NCBI GenBank assembly: GCA_018648325.1
Contig: JABGRK010000011.1
Location: forward strand, 319,712 to 383,711
Length of the DNA: 64,000 bases
Direction of reading: 5' to 3'
DNA from: Chloroflexota bacterium
GTDB taxonomy: Bacteria > Chloroflexota > Dehalococcoidia > JABGRK01
Both the position numbers and the translations under genes were made by a program. The notes under the pieces were generated by a model, which saw only the letters and a list, made by a program, of their open reading frames with translations, did no database searches and was not told the origin of the DNA. Each line of letters begins with the position of its first letter. The stretch's first letter is position 1. Positions 24,808 to 33,804 of the stretch are shown piece by piece.

Positions 24808-25452
24808 TTAGGTAATCTTTGTAACTTTGGGCTTGGGCGTAACCTGGTAGTTCTTGGGAGGCTGATATTTATACATCAGATCCAGCCTTTTCTGCTCCGC
24901 CAATTTGTTGTGTATCAGCGTCCAGGCGCAGTCCCTGTTCTTGTCTACTTCACACTTGCCGTCGTTAGTGCCGCCACAAGGGCCATTAACCAGTCCTTTG
25001 TGACATGCGGTAACGGGACAGATTCCACCCGTCTCACCCAACACACACTGTCCGCACTGGGCACAGACTTCGTGGAACTCACCATAATTATCCTCAAGGC
25101 CGATAAAAAGCGTGTCCAGAGCGGGAATAACCGCCTTTTTATGATACAAGCTGACCCGGTGCACACCCATGGCGCATGACATTATCAGCATAGCGTCGGC
25201 GCTTCCTATTGCGTCCTCGTACTTTTTGATTGTTTCCTGAGTCATATCATCGCAAGCTGCAGGAATAACGGTAGTACCGGTAACAGTTTTACCCAACTCC
25301 TGGAGCGACAGTTTCATGGCAGCCACTTCTTCGATGCCACCGGTATGGGTCATTGTGGCGCATGTACCGCAACCGGCGATGAATACACTGTTAAGCCCAT
25401 CCAGCAACTGCCCTATTTCTTCTAGTGTTTTTTGCTTGGTAATAGATTTCAT
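24808..25452 (-). CDS. metV: MetV, methylenetetrahydrofolate reductase C-terminal-type Zn/Fe-S protein
   Basis: 214 residues. A Cys-rich C-terminal half (CAQCGQCVLGETGGICPVTAC, then GLVNGPCGG, KCEVDKNRDCAW) is the MTHFR-C domain seen in MetV of acetogens. The N-terminal half has GCGTCATMTHTGG and VIPAACDDMT. In acetogens MetV partners MetF in the Wood-Ljungdahl methyl branch and binds iron-sulfur/zinc to pass electrons. The ATG follows GGAGG at 8 nt spacing. It stands between the NuoF-GltD fusion (13 bp upstream) and metF, so all three are probably one complex. Confidence 0.93.
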   Translation of the reverse strand: MKSITKQKTLEEIGQLLDGLNSVFIAGCGTCATMTHTGGIEEVAAMKLSLQELGKTVTGTTVIPAACDDMTQETIKKYEDAIGSADAMLIMSCAMGVHRVSLYHKKAVIPALDTLFIGLEDNYGEFHEVCAQCGQCVLGETGGICPVTACHKGLVNGPCGGTNDGKCEVDKNRDCAWTLIHNKLAEQKRLDLMYKYQPPKNYQVTPKPKVTKIT

Positions 25453-25465
25453 GGTCTATCCTCCG

Positions 25466-28400
25466 TTAACCTTCCAGATCACATCTGAGACATCTCGTTG
25501 CTTCTTTAAGAGCCTGCGCCTCAGAAAATACAAGTTCCGTTTCATTAAAGTTATTCACTCTATCTTTAAGCGGAAGTTCAGGAGTCTCGGGTCTTGACTC
25601 GGGGACCCACTCTTCGTCTGCTTCGTTATCGGACTCCGCTTCCTCTTTTGCTTCCAGAATTTCAACATCAGCCTTGGTATCCTGCATGACTACCGGCGAT
25701 TTGTCGCCTGTCAGGTACTTATCAATAGAAATCGAGGCTCGCCTACCTGCACCAATGGCGTCGATGGCCATGGCCGGACCAAAAACAAAGTCACCACCGG
25801 CAAAAACACCCTTCTGGGTGAGCGCCAGGGTGTTACTGTCTATCACAAGTCTTCCATTCGGCTGGCGTTCGATGTCACCTTCTGCCGGTATTATCGACAT
25901 ATCCGGTCCCTGACCTACCGCCAGAATCACCGTATCAGCCTCAACGATTTTCTTATCATCTTCATCAAAGGTGGGGGCAAATCTGCCTTCTTCGTTAAAC
26001 ACGGCTGTGCATCTAACAAACTCCATGCCCTTTACCTTTTTGCCGTCATTTACAACTTGCTTGGGACCGCACGAGCAATCAATTGCAATTCCCTCGGCAA
26101 TTGCCTCTTCGATTTCTTCATCATGTGCAGGCATCTCTTCTCTGGACTCAAGACACGATAGTTGTACATGGCCTGCTCCCAGCCGTATGGCAGCCCTGGC
26201 ACAATCTATAGCAACATTACCACCACCGATTACGATAACCCTGTCACCAACATCAGTGATTTCCCCAAGATTCGCACCTTTAAGGAAAGTAAGACCGGAA
26301 TAAAAGCCGTCAATGCTCTCATCCTCACCGGGCACGTTTATCTTTCTACTCATAGGCAGCCCTGTAGCGATATATACCGCGCTGTACCCATCTTTTTTCA
26401 CATCGTCAATGGTGTAATCAGCGTTTATGGGTGTATTGAATTTTATCTCAACACCGCACTTGCGGATATAGTCTACTTCTTTATCAATAACACTATTGGG
26501 CAACCTGAACTCGGGGATAGCCGCTGCCAGCATACCGCCGCCAAACGCCTGTGCCTCAAATATGGTAACTGCATATCCGGCCTTGGCCAGGAAGTAAGCA
26601 CAGGTCAGACCGCTGGGTCCTGCACCCACTACCGCAACCTTCTTGTTGCTCGTAACAGGGAATGGCTCGGGATCAGCGATCTTGTCTATATTATCGAAGT
26701 ATTCATCAGCGGCCCAGCGCTTGAGTTGCCTGATAGCCAGAGGCTCATCCAGCTCCCCACGCTTGCACCTGCTCTCACAAGGATGGTTGCAAACTCGCCC
26801 ACAGATAGCAGGCAGCGGATTTCTCTCTCTGATTGTGTCCACACATGCCAGATAATCGCCGTCGGCGACATGCGCGATGTATTTAGGAATGTTGATCCCC
26901 GTCGGACAAGTATGCTGACAAGGTGCTACCATCATCGCTTCACACGCAGCAGCGTTGCACTTGTGCTCTCTTATGTGCGCCTCATACTCTGCCCTGAAGT
27001 ACTTGAGTGTAGAAAGAACCACATTGGGACTGGACTTACCAAGTCCGCAAAGGGATGTTTCACTAACTGTTCTGGCTAAATCCAGCAGCATATCTATATC
27101 AGACTCACGGCCCTGGCCCTGTGTTATGCGAGTCAGTATCGCCAGCATCTGACGCGTGCCCAACCGGCAGGCAGAACACTTGCCGCAGGACTCGGTCTGA
27201 TTAAAACTGATGAAATATCTGGCCAGTTCTACCATGCAGGTATTATCATCAAGAACCTCAACCGTGGGACCTATAATAGAGCCCAGCTGTTTGAGTGCAC
27301 CGTAATCAATCGGAGTATCGGCGTAACGTGCAGGAATGGGACCTCCTGCCGGACCACCGGTATGAACCGCCTTGAGCTGCCTGCCATGAGGTATACCACC
27401 ACCAATGTCATTGACGATGGTGGATATGGGAGTCCCCATGGGAACTTCAACCAGTCCACTGTTGGCAACCTTGCCTGACAGAGCAAAAACAGCCGTTCCC
27501 TTGCTATCATCTGTACCTATGTCGGCATACCAGTCCCCACCCTGATCAATGATCGCGGAAACAGTAGCCAGTGTTTTGACGTTATTTACTATAGTTGGTT
27601 TACCATCCAGTCCGGACTCTGACGGATACGGCGGCTTGGCAGTTGGCATACCGCGCTTGCTTTCAATAGATGCAATAAGAGCGGTTTCCTCACCACAAAC
27701 AAAGGCGCCTGCGCCCTCTTTGATCTCTATATCGAAATTGAATTTTGAGCCCTGAATATTTAAGCCTAAAAAGCCTTTTTGCTTTGCCTGCTCAATAGCG
27801 ATACTCAATCGAGCAATCGCCAATTGATATTCAGCGCGGGCAAAAACGTATCCCTGAGATGCACCCATTGCGTAGGCGGCAATTGCCATCCCTTCCACTA
27901 CGGCATGTGGGTCTGCCTCAAGTATCGAACGATCCATGTACGAACCCGGGTCGCCCTCATCGGCGTTACAGATTACATACTTGGTATCGCCATCGGCATC
28001 GTGGCATGCCTGCCACTTCAGATAAGTGGGGTAACCTGCACCACCACGGCCGGCAAGCCCCGACTTTTTCATCTCGTTAATGACCGCCTGCGGCGTCATT
28101 TTTAGTGCCTTGCCAAGAGCGCTATAACCACCACTCTCAATACTATCATCAATGCTTTCAGGATTTATATGACCGCAGTTACGCATAGTTATGCGCTGTT
28201 GCTTGGCATAGAAGTTTATTTTTGAATATTCGGCCTCTGGCTTGCCTGTAGCCGGATCAGTATAGAAAAGCCTCTCAACTGGCTTACCGTTTTTCATGTG
28301 CTGCTCGGCTATGTCTTTGGCATCTTCAGCCTGAACATGCGTGTAGAATATTCCATCCGGCTCAACAACCACATTTGGGCCCTGCTCGCAAAAGCCATGG

Positions 28401-28537
28401 CAACCGGAAAAGTCTACCTTCACATCATCCAGTTTTAGCTTCGAGATCTCATTTTGTAACGCCTGATATACGTCAGCAGAGCCACCGGACTGACATCCGG
28501 TTCCCTGACAAACGAATATGGTGCGACGGTTTTTCAT
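25466..28537 (-). CDS. NuoF-GltD fusion: NADH/FMN iron-sulfur subunit joined to an NAD(P)H/FAD oxidoreductase
   Basis: 1023 residues in three parts. (1) Thioredoxin-like 2Fe-2S domain (CQGTGC ~9-14, SGCHGFCEQGPNVVV). (2) NuoF/HydB core: GLAGRGGAGYPTYLKW, CNADEGDPGSYMDR, GAGAFVCGEETALIAS, SLBB region, and 4Fe-4S motif SCGKCSACRLGTRQM (~449). (3) GltD/NfnB-like module from ~535: CQHTCPTGINIPKY, CGRVCNHPCESRC, FAD loop VVGAGPSGLTCAYFL (~637), second dinucleotide loop VIGGGNVAIDCA (~769), TVILAVGQGPDM, and a C-terminal CLRCD. Such fusions can link NADH, NADPH and ferredoxin. It lies 3 bp after the NuoE gene and 13 bp before metV. Confidence 0.93.
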   Translation of the reverse strand: MKNRRTIFVCQGTGCQSGGSADVYQALQNEISKLKLDDVKVDFSGCHGFCEQGPNVVVEPDGIFYTHVQAEDAKDIAEQHMKNGKPVERLFYTDPATGKPEAEYSKINFYAKQQRITMRNCGHINPESIDDSIESGGYSALGKALKMTPQAVINEMKKSGLAGRGGAGYPTYLKWQACHDADGDTKYVICNADEGDPGSYMDRSILEADPHAVVEGMAIAAYAMGASQGYVFARAEYQLAIARLSIAIEQAKQKGFLGLNIQGSKFNFDIEIKEGAGAFVCGEETALIASIESKRGMPTAKPPYPSESGLDGKPTIVNNVKTLATVSAIIDQGGDWYADIGTDDSKGTAVFALSGKVANSGLVEVPMGTPISTIVNDIGGGIPHGRQLKAVHTGGPAGGPIPARYADTPIDYGALKQLGSIIGPTVEVLDDNTCMVELARYFISFNQTESCGKCSACRLGTRQMLAILTRITQGQGRESDIDMLLDLARTVSETSLCGLGKSSPNVVLSTLKYFRAEYEAHIREHKCNAAACEAMMVAPCQHTCPTGINIPKYIAHVADGDYLACVDTIRERNPLPAICGRVCNHPCESRCKRGELDEPLAIRQLKRWAADEYFDNIDKIADPEPFPVTSNKKVAVVGAGPSGLTCAYFLAKAGYAVTIFEAQAFGGGMLAAAIPEFRLPNSVIDKEVDYIRKCGVEIKFNTPINADYTIDDVKKDGYSAVYIATGLPMSRKINVPGEDESIDGFYSGLTFLKGANLGEITDVGDRVIVIGGGNVAIDCARAAIRLGAGHVQLSCLESREEMPAHDEEIEEAIAEGIAIDCSCGPKQVVNDGKKVKGMEFVRCTAVFNEEGRFAPTFDEDDKKIVEADTVILAVGQGPDMSIIPAEGDIERQPNGRLVIDSNTLALTQKGVFAGGDFVFGPAMAIDAIGAGRRASISIDKYLTGDKSPVVMQDTKADVEILEAKEEAESDNEADEEWVPESRPETPELPLKDRVNNFNETELVFSEAQALKEATRCLRCDLEG

Positions 28538-28540
28538 ATT

Positions 28541-29014
28541 CTAGCCCTCGCTCTTTTTGAACACTTTATCTACTTTTGACAGATTCATATTGCCATAGAT
28601 ATTTTTACCAACAGTCATATTGGGCGCCACTGCGCACATCCCCATGCAAGATACGGTCTCCAGGGTATACTCAAAATCCTCACTGGTCTGGCCATCTTCA
28701 AGCCCCAAACGACCTTTGATCGATTTGAGGATGGCCTTACCGCCACGTACGTGGCAAGCCGTCCCACGACACACACGAACCACGTTCTTACCACGCGGTT
28801 CTGTATATAGCTGATCGTGGAAGGTTACAATGCTCTGCACCTGACTGGGGAAAAGCCCTACCGCTTTAGCTATCATGGGAATAGTCTGCGGCGGTATATA
28901 GCCGATCTCATCCTGAATGTGCTCTACCATCGGCATAACCGGCCACTGACTATCTTTATAGTCATTAATAATCTTTTTTATCTGATTGATATCTACTGGA
29001 GGTGCATTAACCAT
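28541..29014 (-). CDS. NuoE/HydC-like 2Fe-2S thioredoxin-fold subunit
   Basis: 157 residues. C-terminal 2Fe-2S cysteines: VCRGTACHVRGG and SCMGMCAVAPNMTV, as in the 24-kDa subunit of complex I and in HydC of bifurcating hydrogenases. The N-terminal helical bundle has EHIQDEIGYIPPQTIPMIA. Start: AAGGTGG is 6 nt from ATG 29014 (MVNAPPVD); the longer in-frame TTG start is less likely. The ATG overlaps the stop of the upstream NuoG-like gene, indicating coupled translation and a fixed subunit ratio. Confidence 0.94.
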   Translation of the reverse strand: MVNAPPVDINQIKKIINDYKDSQWPVMPMVEHIQDEIGYIPPQTIPMIAKAVGLFPSQVQSIVTFHDQLYTEPRGKNVVRVCRGTACHVRGGKAILKSIKGRLGLEDGQTSEDFEYTLETVSCMGMCAVAPNMTVGKNIYGNMNLSKVDKVFKKSEG

Positions 29015-31469
29015 TTGATACCACCTTCTCAAGACTCACATTACATGTTTTAGCAAGTGACGTTTTAGTCTCATTATCCAACGTTATGTCGAATAACACG
29101 TTCGCTGAACCGGTTGGTAGCGTCTGTGGGATAGCAATTGTACCTGTTGGAATAGAGTCACTGACTTTTGCAATAGCTGTCAGTTCACCAACCGGTGTAG
29201 CTATTTTCACCTGATCTCCATCTTTTATGTCAAGCTTGCTGGCATCTTCCTCTGCTATCTCAACATAAACCTCTGAAGTATACTTATTCAGACGATATGA
29301 ATGTGATATTGAGGTTCCACTGCCAAGGCTATACAGATCAGATACGGTCAGCAGTTTAAATGGATATTCCTTATTCGTATCATCCGAGGGAGCGACATAG
29401 TCGACAGGAGCAAAGCTGGCAGGTCCACTTTTCGATTCATTGCCAACCAACGCCGTGATTTCATCTGAAACTTGATTAATATCATCAAACGGCATTGGAC
29501 TGCCCATTGCTTCAGCAAGTTTGAGGATTATATTCCAGTCAGGCAAACTGCCAGCAATGGGATCGATGGCAGTATTCAGTTTGCCAACTCTGCCCTCAAA
29601 ATTGGTGTAAGTACCTTCTTTTTCAGCAAAGCTTGAAGACGACAAGACCACATCTGCGATCAGAGCGGTCTCAGTCAGGAACATATCAGAAACCACAAGG
29701 CACTCAAGTAGCGATAGAGCTTTTTCCACCCGACCACTATCAGGGAAAGCTAGTATAGGATTTTCGCCCACGATCAACATAGACTTGATTGCGCCTTTTT
29801 CTATCTGTTCAATCATCTCTAAAGCAGAAAAGCCCTGTAATGGCTCTGTAAACGCCCCTCGATCATTACACTCTTTCTCAAGAGCATACAGGCCACTTGT
29901 TTGATTAGTAAGTATAGCCAGATTTATCAGCGCTCTTACGCTGTCAGCCCCACCGGCGTGCTGAGTTAGGCCTGTCCCCCAAACTATCGATGCACTGTTA
30001 GCTTTTGCGTACAAATGAGCTGCCTCAATAGCAGCGCTGCCAGCGGTATATTTACTCAAAGATGCTTTAAGCCCGTCATAGTTATTTGTTTTTTCAACAA
30101 CGGTTTTCTCATCGAGCAAACCTTCATCAACAATTGCCTTGGCCATACCGCCTAGCAATGCGGCATCTGTTCCATAGTCAGGACGTATGTGAATATCAGC
30201 GAAAGTTGAAAGCCCTGTTTCCCTGGGATCAATGAGTATCAGCTTTGCACCACAATACTTAACGGCACGCTTAATGGCATATGAAACTATAGGTGCGGAA
30301 GCATCAGGATCTGCACCGACCACGATTATGACATCCGACTGCTCCAGCCCATCAAGATCGCTGTTAGCACCCATTATTCCAATTGTAGAAGCTAAAGCAG
30401 CCCGATTTACAGCGTTATGTAAACGAGCACTACTATCTATATTGTTAGTACCCAGCACATCTCTGGTAAACCTCTGCAACAGGTAATTTTCCTCATTAGT
30501 ACATGTGGATGAGCTTATAACAGCCAAAGCCTCAGGCCCATGCAAGCCTTTGACCCGTTTGAATCCTTCGGCCGCTGCCTCAATTGCATCTAGCCACGAA
30601 GCTGGCGCAAGCTCTTCTTCCTGCCTTAGCATAGGCTGAGTCAACCTGTCAGCAGAATGAATAACATCAGAAGCGCAGGTTCCTCTTACGCACAATGTCC
30701 CGTTGTTGGGCCCACCCTTTTTACTGGGCGTAATTGCTATTATCCGATCACCTTTAAGCCCCAGCGATATACTACAACCACATCCACAATAAGCACACGT
30801 AGTTTCAACCTCATCGCTCGCAGTGCCGTGATAAGACCTGCCCCTGTCCATTATTGCGCCAGTGGGACACATAGCCACACAGGTACCACAAAACGTACAT
30901 TCGGATTGCTCTAGAGGTACATCACCGAAGGTCGCCGGTTTGGCATCGAAGCCGCGATTGAAATAATCAATGGCACCAACAACAACCAATTCCTGATCGG
31001 CCCTTATGCATTTGGCACATAATACGCACTTGCTAAGGTCCCGCTCAATAAATGGATTTAGCTGCTCTATTTCCACCGCATCTGCAATACGCTCAAACTC
31101 AATCATGCCAACGCCGACATCGGTAGCAACACGTCGCAACGTACACGTGTTACCTTTATTGCACACCAGACAGGAATCGGGATGAGAAGCCAGCATGAGT
31201 TTCACGATGGTTTTGCGATGAACAATCACTCTCTCGGATTGAGTACTAATTACCATACCGGTTTCAATGGGAGTAACACAAGACGCCAAAAGATCGCCGT
31301 TTTGCTCATTTTCCACAAGGCAAATGCGGCAGGCTCCAATGGGAGTTAAATTTGGATCATCACAGAGGGTAGGGATATCAACGCCCATTTCCCGGGCCAA
31401 CTCAAGTATAGTCATGCCTTGCTTGCCACTTACCTCACGGCCGTTAAGGCTTATTGTTATCGGCTGCAC
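29007..31469 (-). CDS. NuoG/FdhA-like molybdopterin-family iron-sulfur protein without the catalytic Cys/Sec
   Basis: 820 residues. N-terminal 2Fe-2S domain (GACRICLV, LLASCVTP), His-ligated cluster (HPDSCLVCNKGNTCTLRR), two 4Fe-4S motifs (CVLCAKCIRA; CTFCGTCVAMCPTGAI), then the molybdopterin-oxidoreductase part with its own 4Fe-4S (CAYCGCGCSI). At the formate dehydrogenase active site (ARLCHAP in true enzymes, with Sec or Cys then His) this protein has SSARLHNAVNRAAL (~348), so both catalytic residues are gone; the codons are CAT and AAC, so recoding is excluded. It is therefore an electron conduit rather than a formate dehydrogenase. GTG start at 31469, 5 nt after GGAG, preferred to the upstream TTG. 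Confidence 0.9.
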   Translation of the reverse strand: MQPITISLNGREVSGKQGMTILELAREMGVDIPTLCDDPNLTPIGACRICLVENEQNGDLLASCVTPIETGMVISTQSERVIVHRKTIVKLMLASHPDSCLVCNKGNTCTLRRVATDVGVGMIEFERIADAVEIEQLNPFIERDLSKCVLCAKCIRADQELVVVGAIDYFNRGFDAKPATFGDVPLEQSECTFCGTCVAMCPTGAIMDRGRSYHGTASDEVETTCAYCGCGCSISLGLKGDRIIAITPSKKGGPNNGTLCVRGTCASDVIHSADRLTQPMLRQEEELAPASWLDAIEAAAEGFKRVKGLHGPEALAVISSSTCTNEENYLLQRFTRDVLGTNNIDSSARLHNAVNRAALASTIGIMGANSDLDGLEQSDVIIVVGADPDASAPIVSYAIKRAVKYCGAKLILIDPRETGLSTFADIHIRPDYGTDAALLGGMAKAIVDEGLLDEKTVVEKTNNYDGLKASLSKYTAGSAAIEAAHLYAKANSASIVWGTGLTQHAGGADSVRALINLAILTNQTSGLYALEKECNDRGAFTEPLQGFSALEMIEQIEKGAIKSMLIVGENPILAFPDSGRVEKALSLLECLVVSDMFLTETALIADVVLSSSSFAEKEGTYTNFEGRVGKLNTAIDPIAGSLPDWNIILKLAEAMGSPMPFDDINQVSDEITALVGNESKSGPASFAPVDYVAPSDDTNKEYPFKLLTVSDLYSLGSGTSISHSYRLNKYTSEVYVEIAEEDASKLDIKDGDQVKIATPVGELTAIAKVSDSIPTGTIAIPQTLPTGSANVLFDITLDNETKTSLAKTCNVSLEKVVSNG

Positions 31470-31832
31470 ATTTACTCCTTTTATCAACAATGCAGCAATT
31501 CATCGCTTTGTTGAATTAGTACTAGCAACATCACCGCTGTTTGTCAGACAAGCGTCTCTTTGGCAAACTAACTGTTTCTATAATAAGGTATAAAAGGAGC
31601 GGTAGCATAGGGATATTCATCCTATAACACAGTATTTAATCGCCCGGTTTTAATAGATTCGAATACCGGGTAAAAGGATTGGTTATCCCAGAATCGTGAA
31701 TACCGCTACAAAAACTTTGGGGTCCTAAAGCGCCCCCTACCTGAACTATATTGCACAAAGCAACCGCCACCAACTCTACTTTCTCCTGCATCTGCATAAA
31801 CTGCCATTATCAGATTGATGGCTTATCGAAGT
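31470..31832. other. 363-bp gene-free stretch with several inverted repeats
   Basis: Between the NuoG-like gene (start) and a NarL-type regulator (end), both on the minus strand. I see no coding region. It holds at least three inverted repeats: GTTTG/CAAAC around 31538-31567 with an inner AGAC/GTCT, ATAGG/CCTAT near 31607-31625, and CCCGGT/ACCGGG near 31643-31670. It must carry the promoter of the MetFV operon, but I could not identify a convincing -35/-10 pair. Confidence 0.5.
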
Positions 31833-32498
31833 TTACTGAAGCTCTTCCGTAGCAAACCAGCCTTTTTTTAGACCATATATAACAGCTTCTGTTCTTGAAG
31901 CCACGCCAAGCTTGCTGCAAATATCCTTCATAGAGCTTTCTACCTCGTGTTCGCCTATCATCATTTGGCTTGCTATTTCCTGATTATGAATTCCAGCAGC
32001 TGCCATCTTGAGTATCTTCACCTCGTCCGTGCCCAAAGGACCATACTGTTGTCCATCGCTTGCCACAGTCAGGTTCGATTGAAATCGTTTATTGACCTTG
32101 CTGCTTATGGCCGGGTCAAGTACGGCATCACCCTTGCTGACAGCCTCAACCGCGCGAACCAACTCATCTCCTGTTACCGATTTGAGTAGGTAACCTGCAA
32201 CTCCCATATCTAAGAGACCGAAAACATACTCATCATCATCATAGGAGCTAAGTATTAGTACAGCAGTCGCGGGAAAAAGTGATTTGATTTGCCTTGTAGC
32301 TTCAAAGCCATTGAGCTTGGGCATAGCTATATCCATAACAACCACGTCCGGCTTTTTAGAAGAGGTCAACTCCACCGCCTGCTCCCCATCATCCGCCTCT
32401 CCCACAACAGTGAATTTGCCCTCTTGCTCTAAAAGACGACGGATTCCCTGCCGCATATCATCATGATCATCTGCAATTAAAACCGTGGTGCTTGTCAC
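31833..32498 (-). CDS. NarL/FixJ-family response regulator with altered HTH
   Basis: About 221 residues. Receiver: LIADDHDDMRQGI, VVMDIAMPKLNG (phospho-Asp), LILSSYDDDEYV, GYLLKSVTGDELV. The C-terminal LuxR-type domain is recognisable (TDEVKILKMAAAGIHNQEIA) but the recognition helix reads EHEVESSMKDICSKLG, where the neighbouring paralogue has the usual KRTVEGHMRSIFNKLG. DNA specificity may be altered or lost. A GTG at 32498 preceded by GGGGG is the likely start; the longer frame begins far upstream without a Shine-Dalgarno. It ends in the same SRTEAVIYGLKKGWFA as the regulator at 33801-34469, so the two arose by duplication. Confidence 0.88.
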   Translation of the reverse strand: MTSTTVLIADDHDDMRQGIRRLLEQEGKFTVVGEADDGEQAVELTSSKKPDVVVMDIAMPKLNGFEATRQIKSLFPATAVLILSSYDDDEYVFGLLDMGVAGYLLKSVTGDELVRAVEAVSKGDAVLDPAISSKVNKRFQSNLTVASDGQQYGPLGTDEVKILKMAAAGIHNQEIASQMMIGEHEVESSMKDICSKLGVASRTEAVIYGLKKGWFATEELQ

Positions 32499-32694
32499 CA
32501 AGTTACCCCCACAGAACACCCTATATGAAACGATCATGACACTCAAGCGTATTTTCACGTATTGCAATATGGAGCAAAAAGGTGTTTATACATACCATAT
32601 TGAAAAATAGTCACGATGAGAATGAATGTAAAAAACTGTATGGGTATTGTTGGAATTTGATGGAATGCGGCTATATGCAAACAGGGGATTATGA

Positions 32695-33804
32695 TCAGTC
32701 AGGAATTTCAACAGATATTGTAGTACCTATGCCAACTGCCGACTGTACATTTAATTCACCGCGCATTAGCAACACGCGCTCTGAAATACCTGCCAAACCA
32801 AGTTGCCCACCACGAGGGAGATCTGTAACCGATTCAGGTAGATCAAAACCACAACCATCATCGGTAATGCAGAATGAGGTCTTACCATCAAGTGATTCGA
32901 TTTTCACTTTGGCAGTGGTTGCATGTGCATGCCTGCCGATATTGCTTAAGGCCTCCTGAATAATACGGAATATCAGTATTTCCGATTCAGGCGGCAAGCG
33001 CCGTTCCCCACCAAAAATCTCAAACTCAATGGGTAAACCATAATGCTCTGAAGCTTTATTAACCAGCGACCTGAGTGCCGCAAACAATCCCAGATAATCT
33101 AGTAACGAAGGTCTCAGGTCTTGACTAAACCGCTGTACCTCGGTTAGACCTGCATTTAACTGCTCATGAAGATCCTTTAGAAATGACAGATCATCTTTGG
33201 TCAAAGAAGCGTTTTTGCGAATAAAGTTATCCAGTTTTCTGGACAGCCCCCCCAGAACCTGCACCGTATCGTCATGCAGTTCACGAGAAATCCGTTTTCT
33301 TTCTTCCTCCTGCGCCATCACCGCCTGTCTAATATAAAAATGCTGATTCTCCTGCATCTTACGTACTACTAATAAATCTCGCTCCTTCTGCTCTTTCATA
33401 TCTATCTGTATCTTACGAAAAAGGCAGAATAAAAAGCCCAGAGCTGTAACCAATAAAACCTCAAACAAGGTATCAAGGGTCTCTTGTGAAGGAAAAACGC
33501 GTGGTAGCATACTACAAAACGAGATAACTGAAAGAAGCATGCCCGTTCTTATCCCGATAGTAATGGCACCATAGGCAATTGGAACCAGATAAAAAATTCG
33601 CTCAACGGTATGGCGTTCAAAACCTATCAGCCGCCAGGGTAAAAGATTATCCGAGATATTGAGGCTATCTGAATATTGAGGTATTGTGGCCCCAACAATT
33701 ATCAGAAATGCCAGCCACAATTGCCACCGCTTTATCCACTCTAAAAACTCAGCTTTTGTAGCCGTGATTCTAAGGTCTTTTACAAAGTTTACAACTCGGA
33801 TCAT
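32695..33804 (-). CDS. NarX/DegS-type sensor histidine kinase (HisKA_3)
   Basis: 369 residues. Four hydrophobic helices in the first ~125 residues (FLIIVGATIPQYS, IFYLVPIAYGAITI, LLSVISFCSML, LLVTALGFLFCLF), then a coiled-coil linker and the HisKA_3 motif EEERKRISRELHDDTVQVLGG with the phospho-His at ~175. The HATPase domain has EALSNIGRHAHA, ITDDGCGFD and GLAGISERV. The start overlaps the stop of the upstream response regulator by 4 bp (ATGA), so the pair is coupled. The second paralogous regulator lies ~195 bp downstream and could be an alternative partner. Confidence 0.93.
   Translation of the reverse strand: MIRVVNFVKDLRITATKAEFLEWIKRWQLWLAFLIIVGATIPQYSDSLNISDNLLPWRLIGFERHTVERIFYLVPIAYGAITIGIRTGMLLSVISFCSMLPRVFPSQETLDTLFEVLLVTALGFLFCLFRKIQIDMKEQKERDLLVVRKMQENQHFYIRQAVMAQEEERKRISRELHDDTVQVLGGLSRKLDNFIRKNASLTKDDLSFLKDLHEQLNAGLTEVQRFSQDLRPSLLDYLGLFAALRSLVNKASEHYGLPIEFEIFGGERRLPPESEILIFRIIQEALSNIGRHAHATTAKVKIESLDGKTSFCITDDGCGFDLPESVTDLPRGGQLGLAGISERVLLMRGELNVQSAVGIGTTISVEIPD

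Noticed and set aside
26162..27079. 305-codon open frame on the plus strand
   Set aside because: Antisense to the NuoF-GltD fusion; composition and motifs belong to the minus-strand gene, with no Shine-Dalgarno.
29007..31469. Annotation as catalytic formate dehydrogenase
   Set aside because: The Cys/Sec-His active-site pair is absent and no recoded UGA is present.
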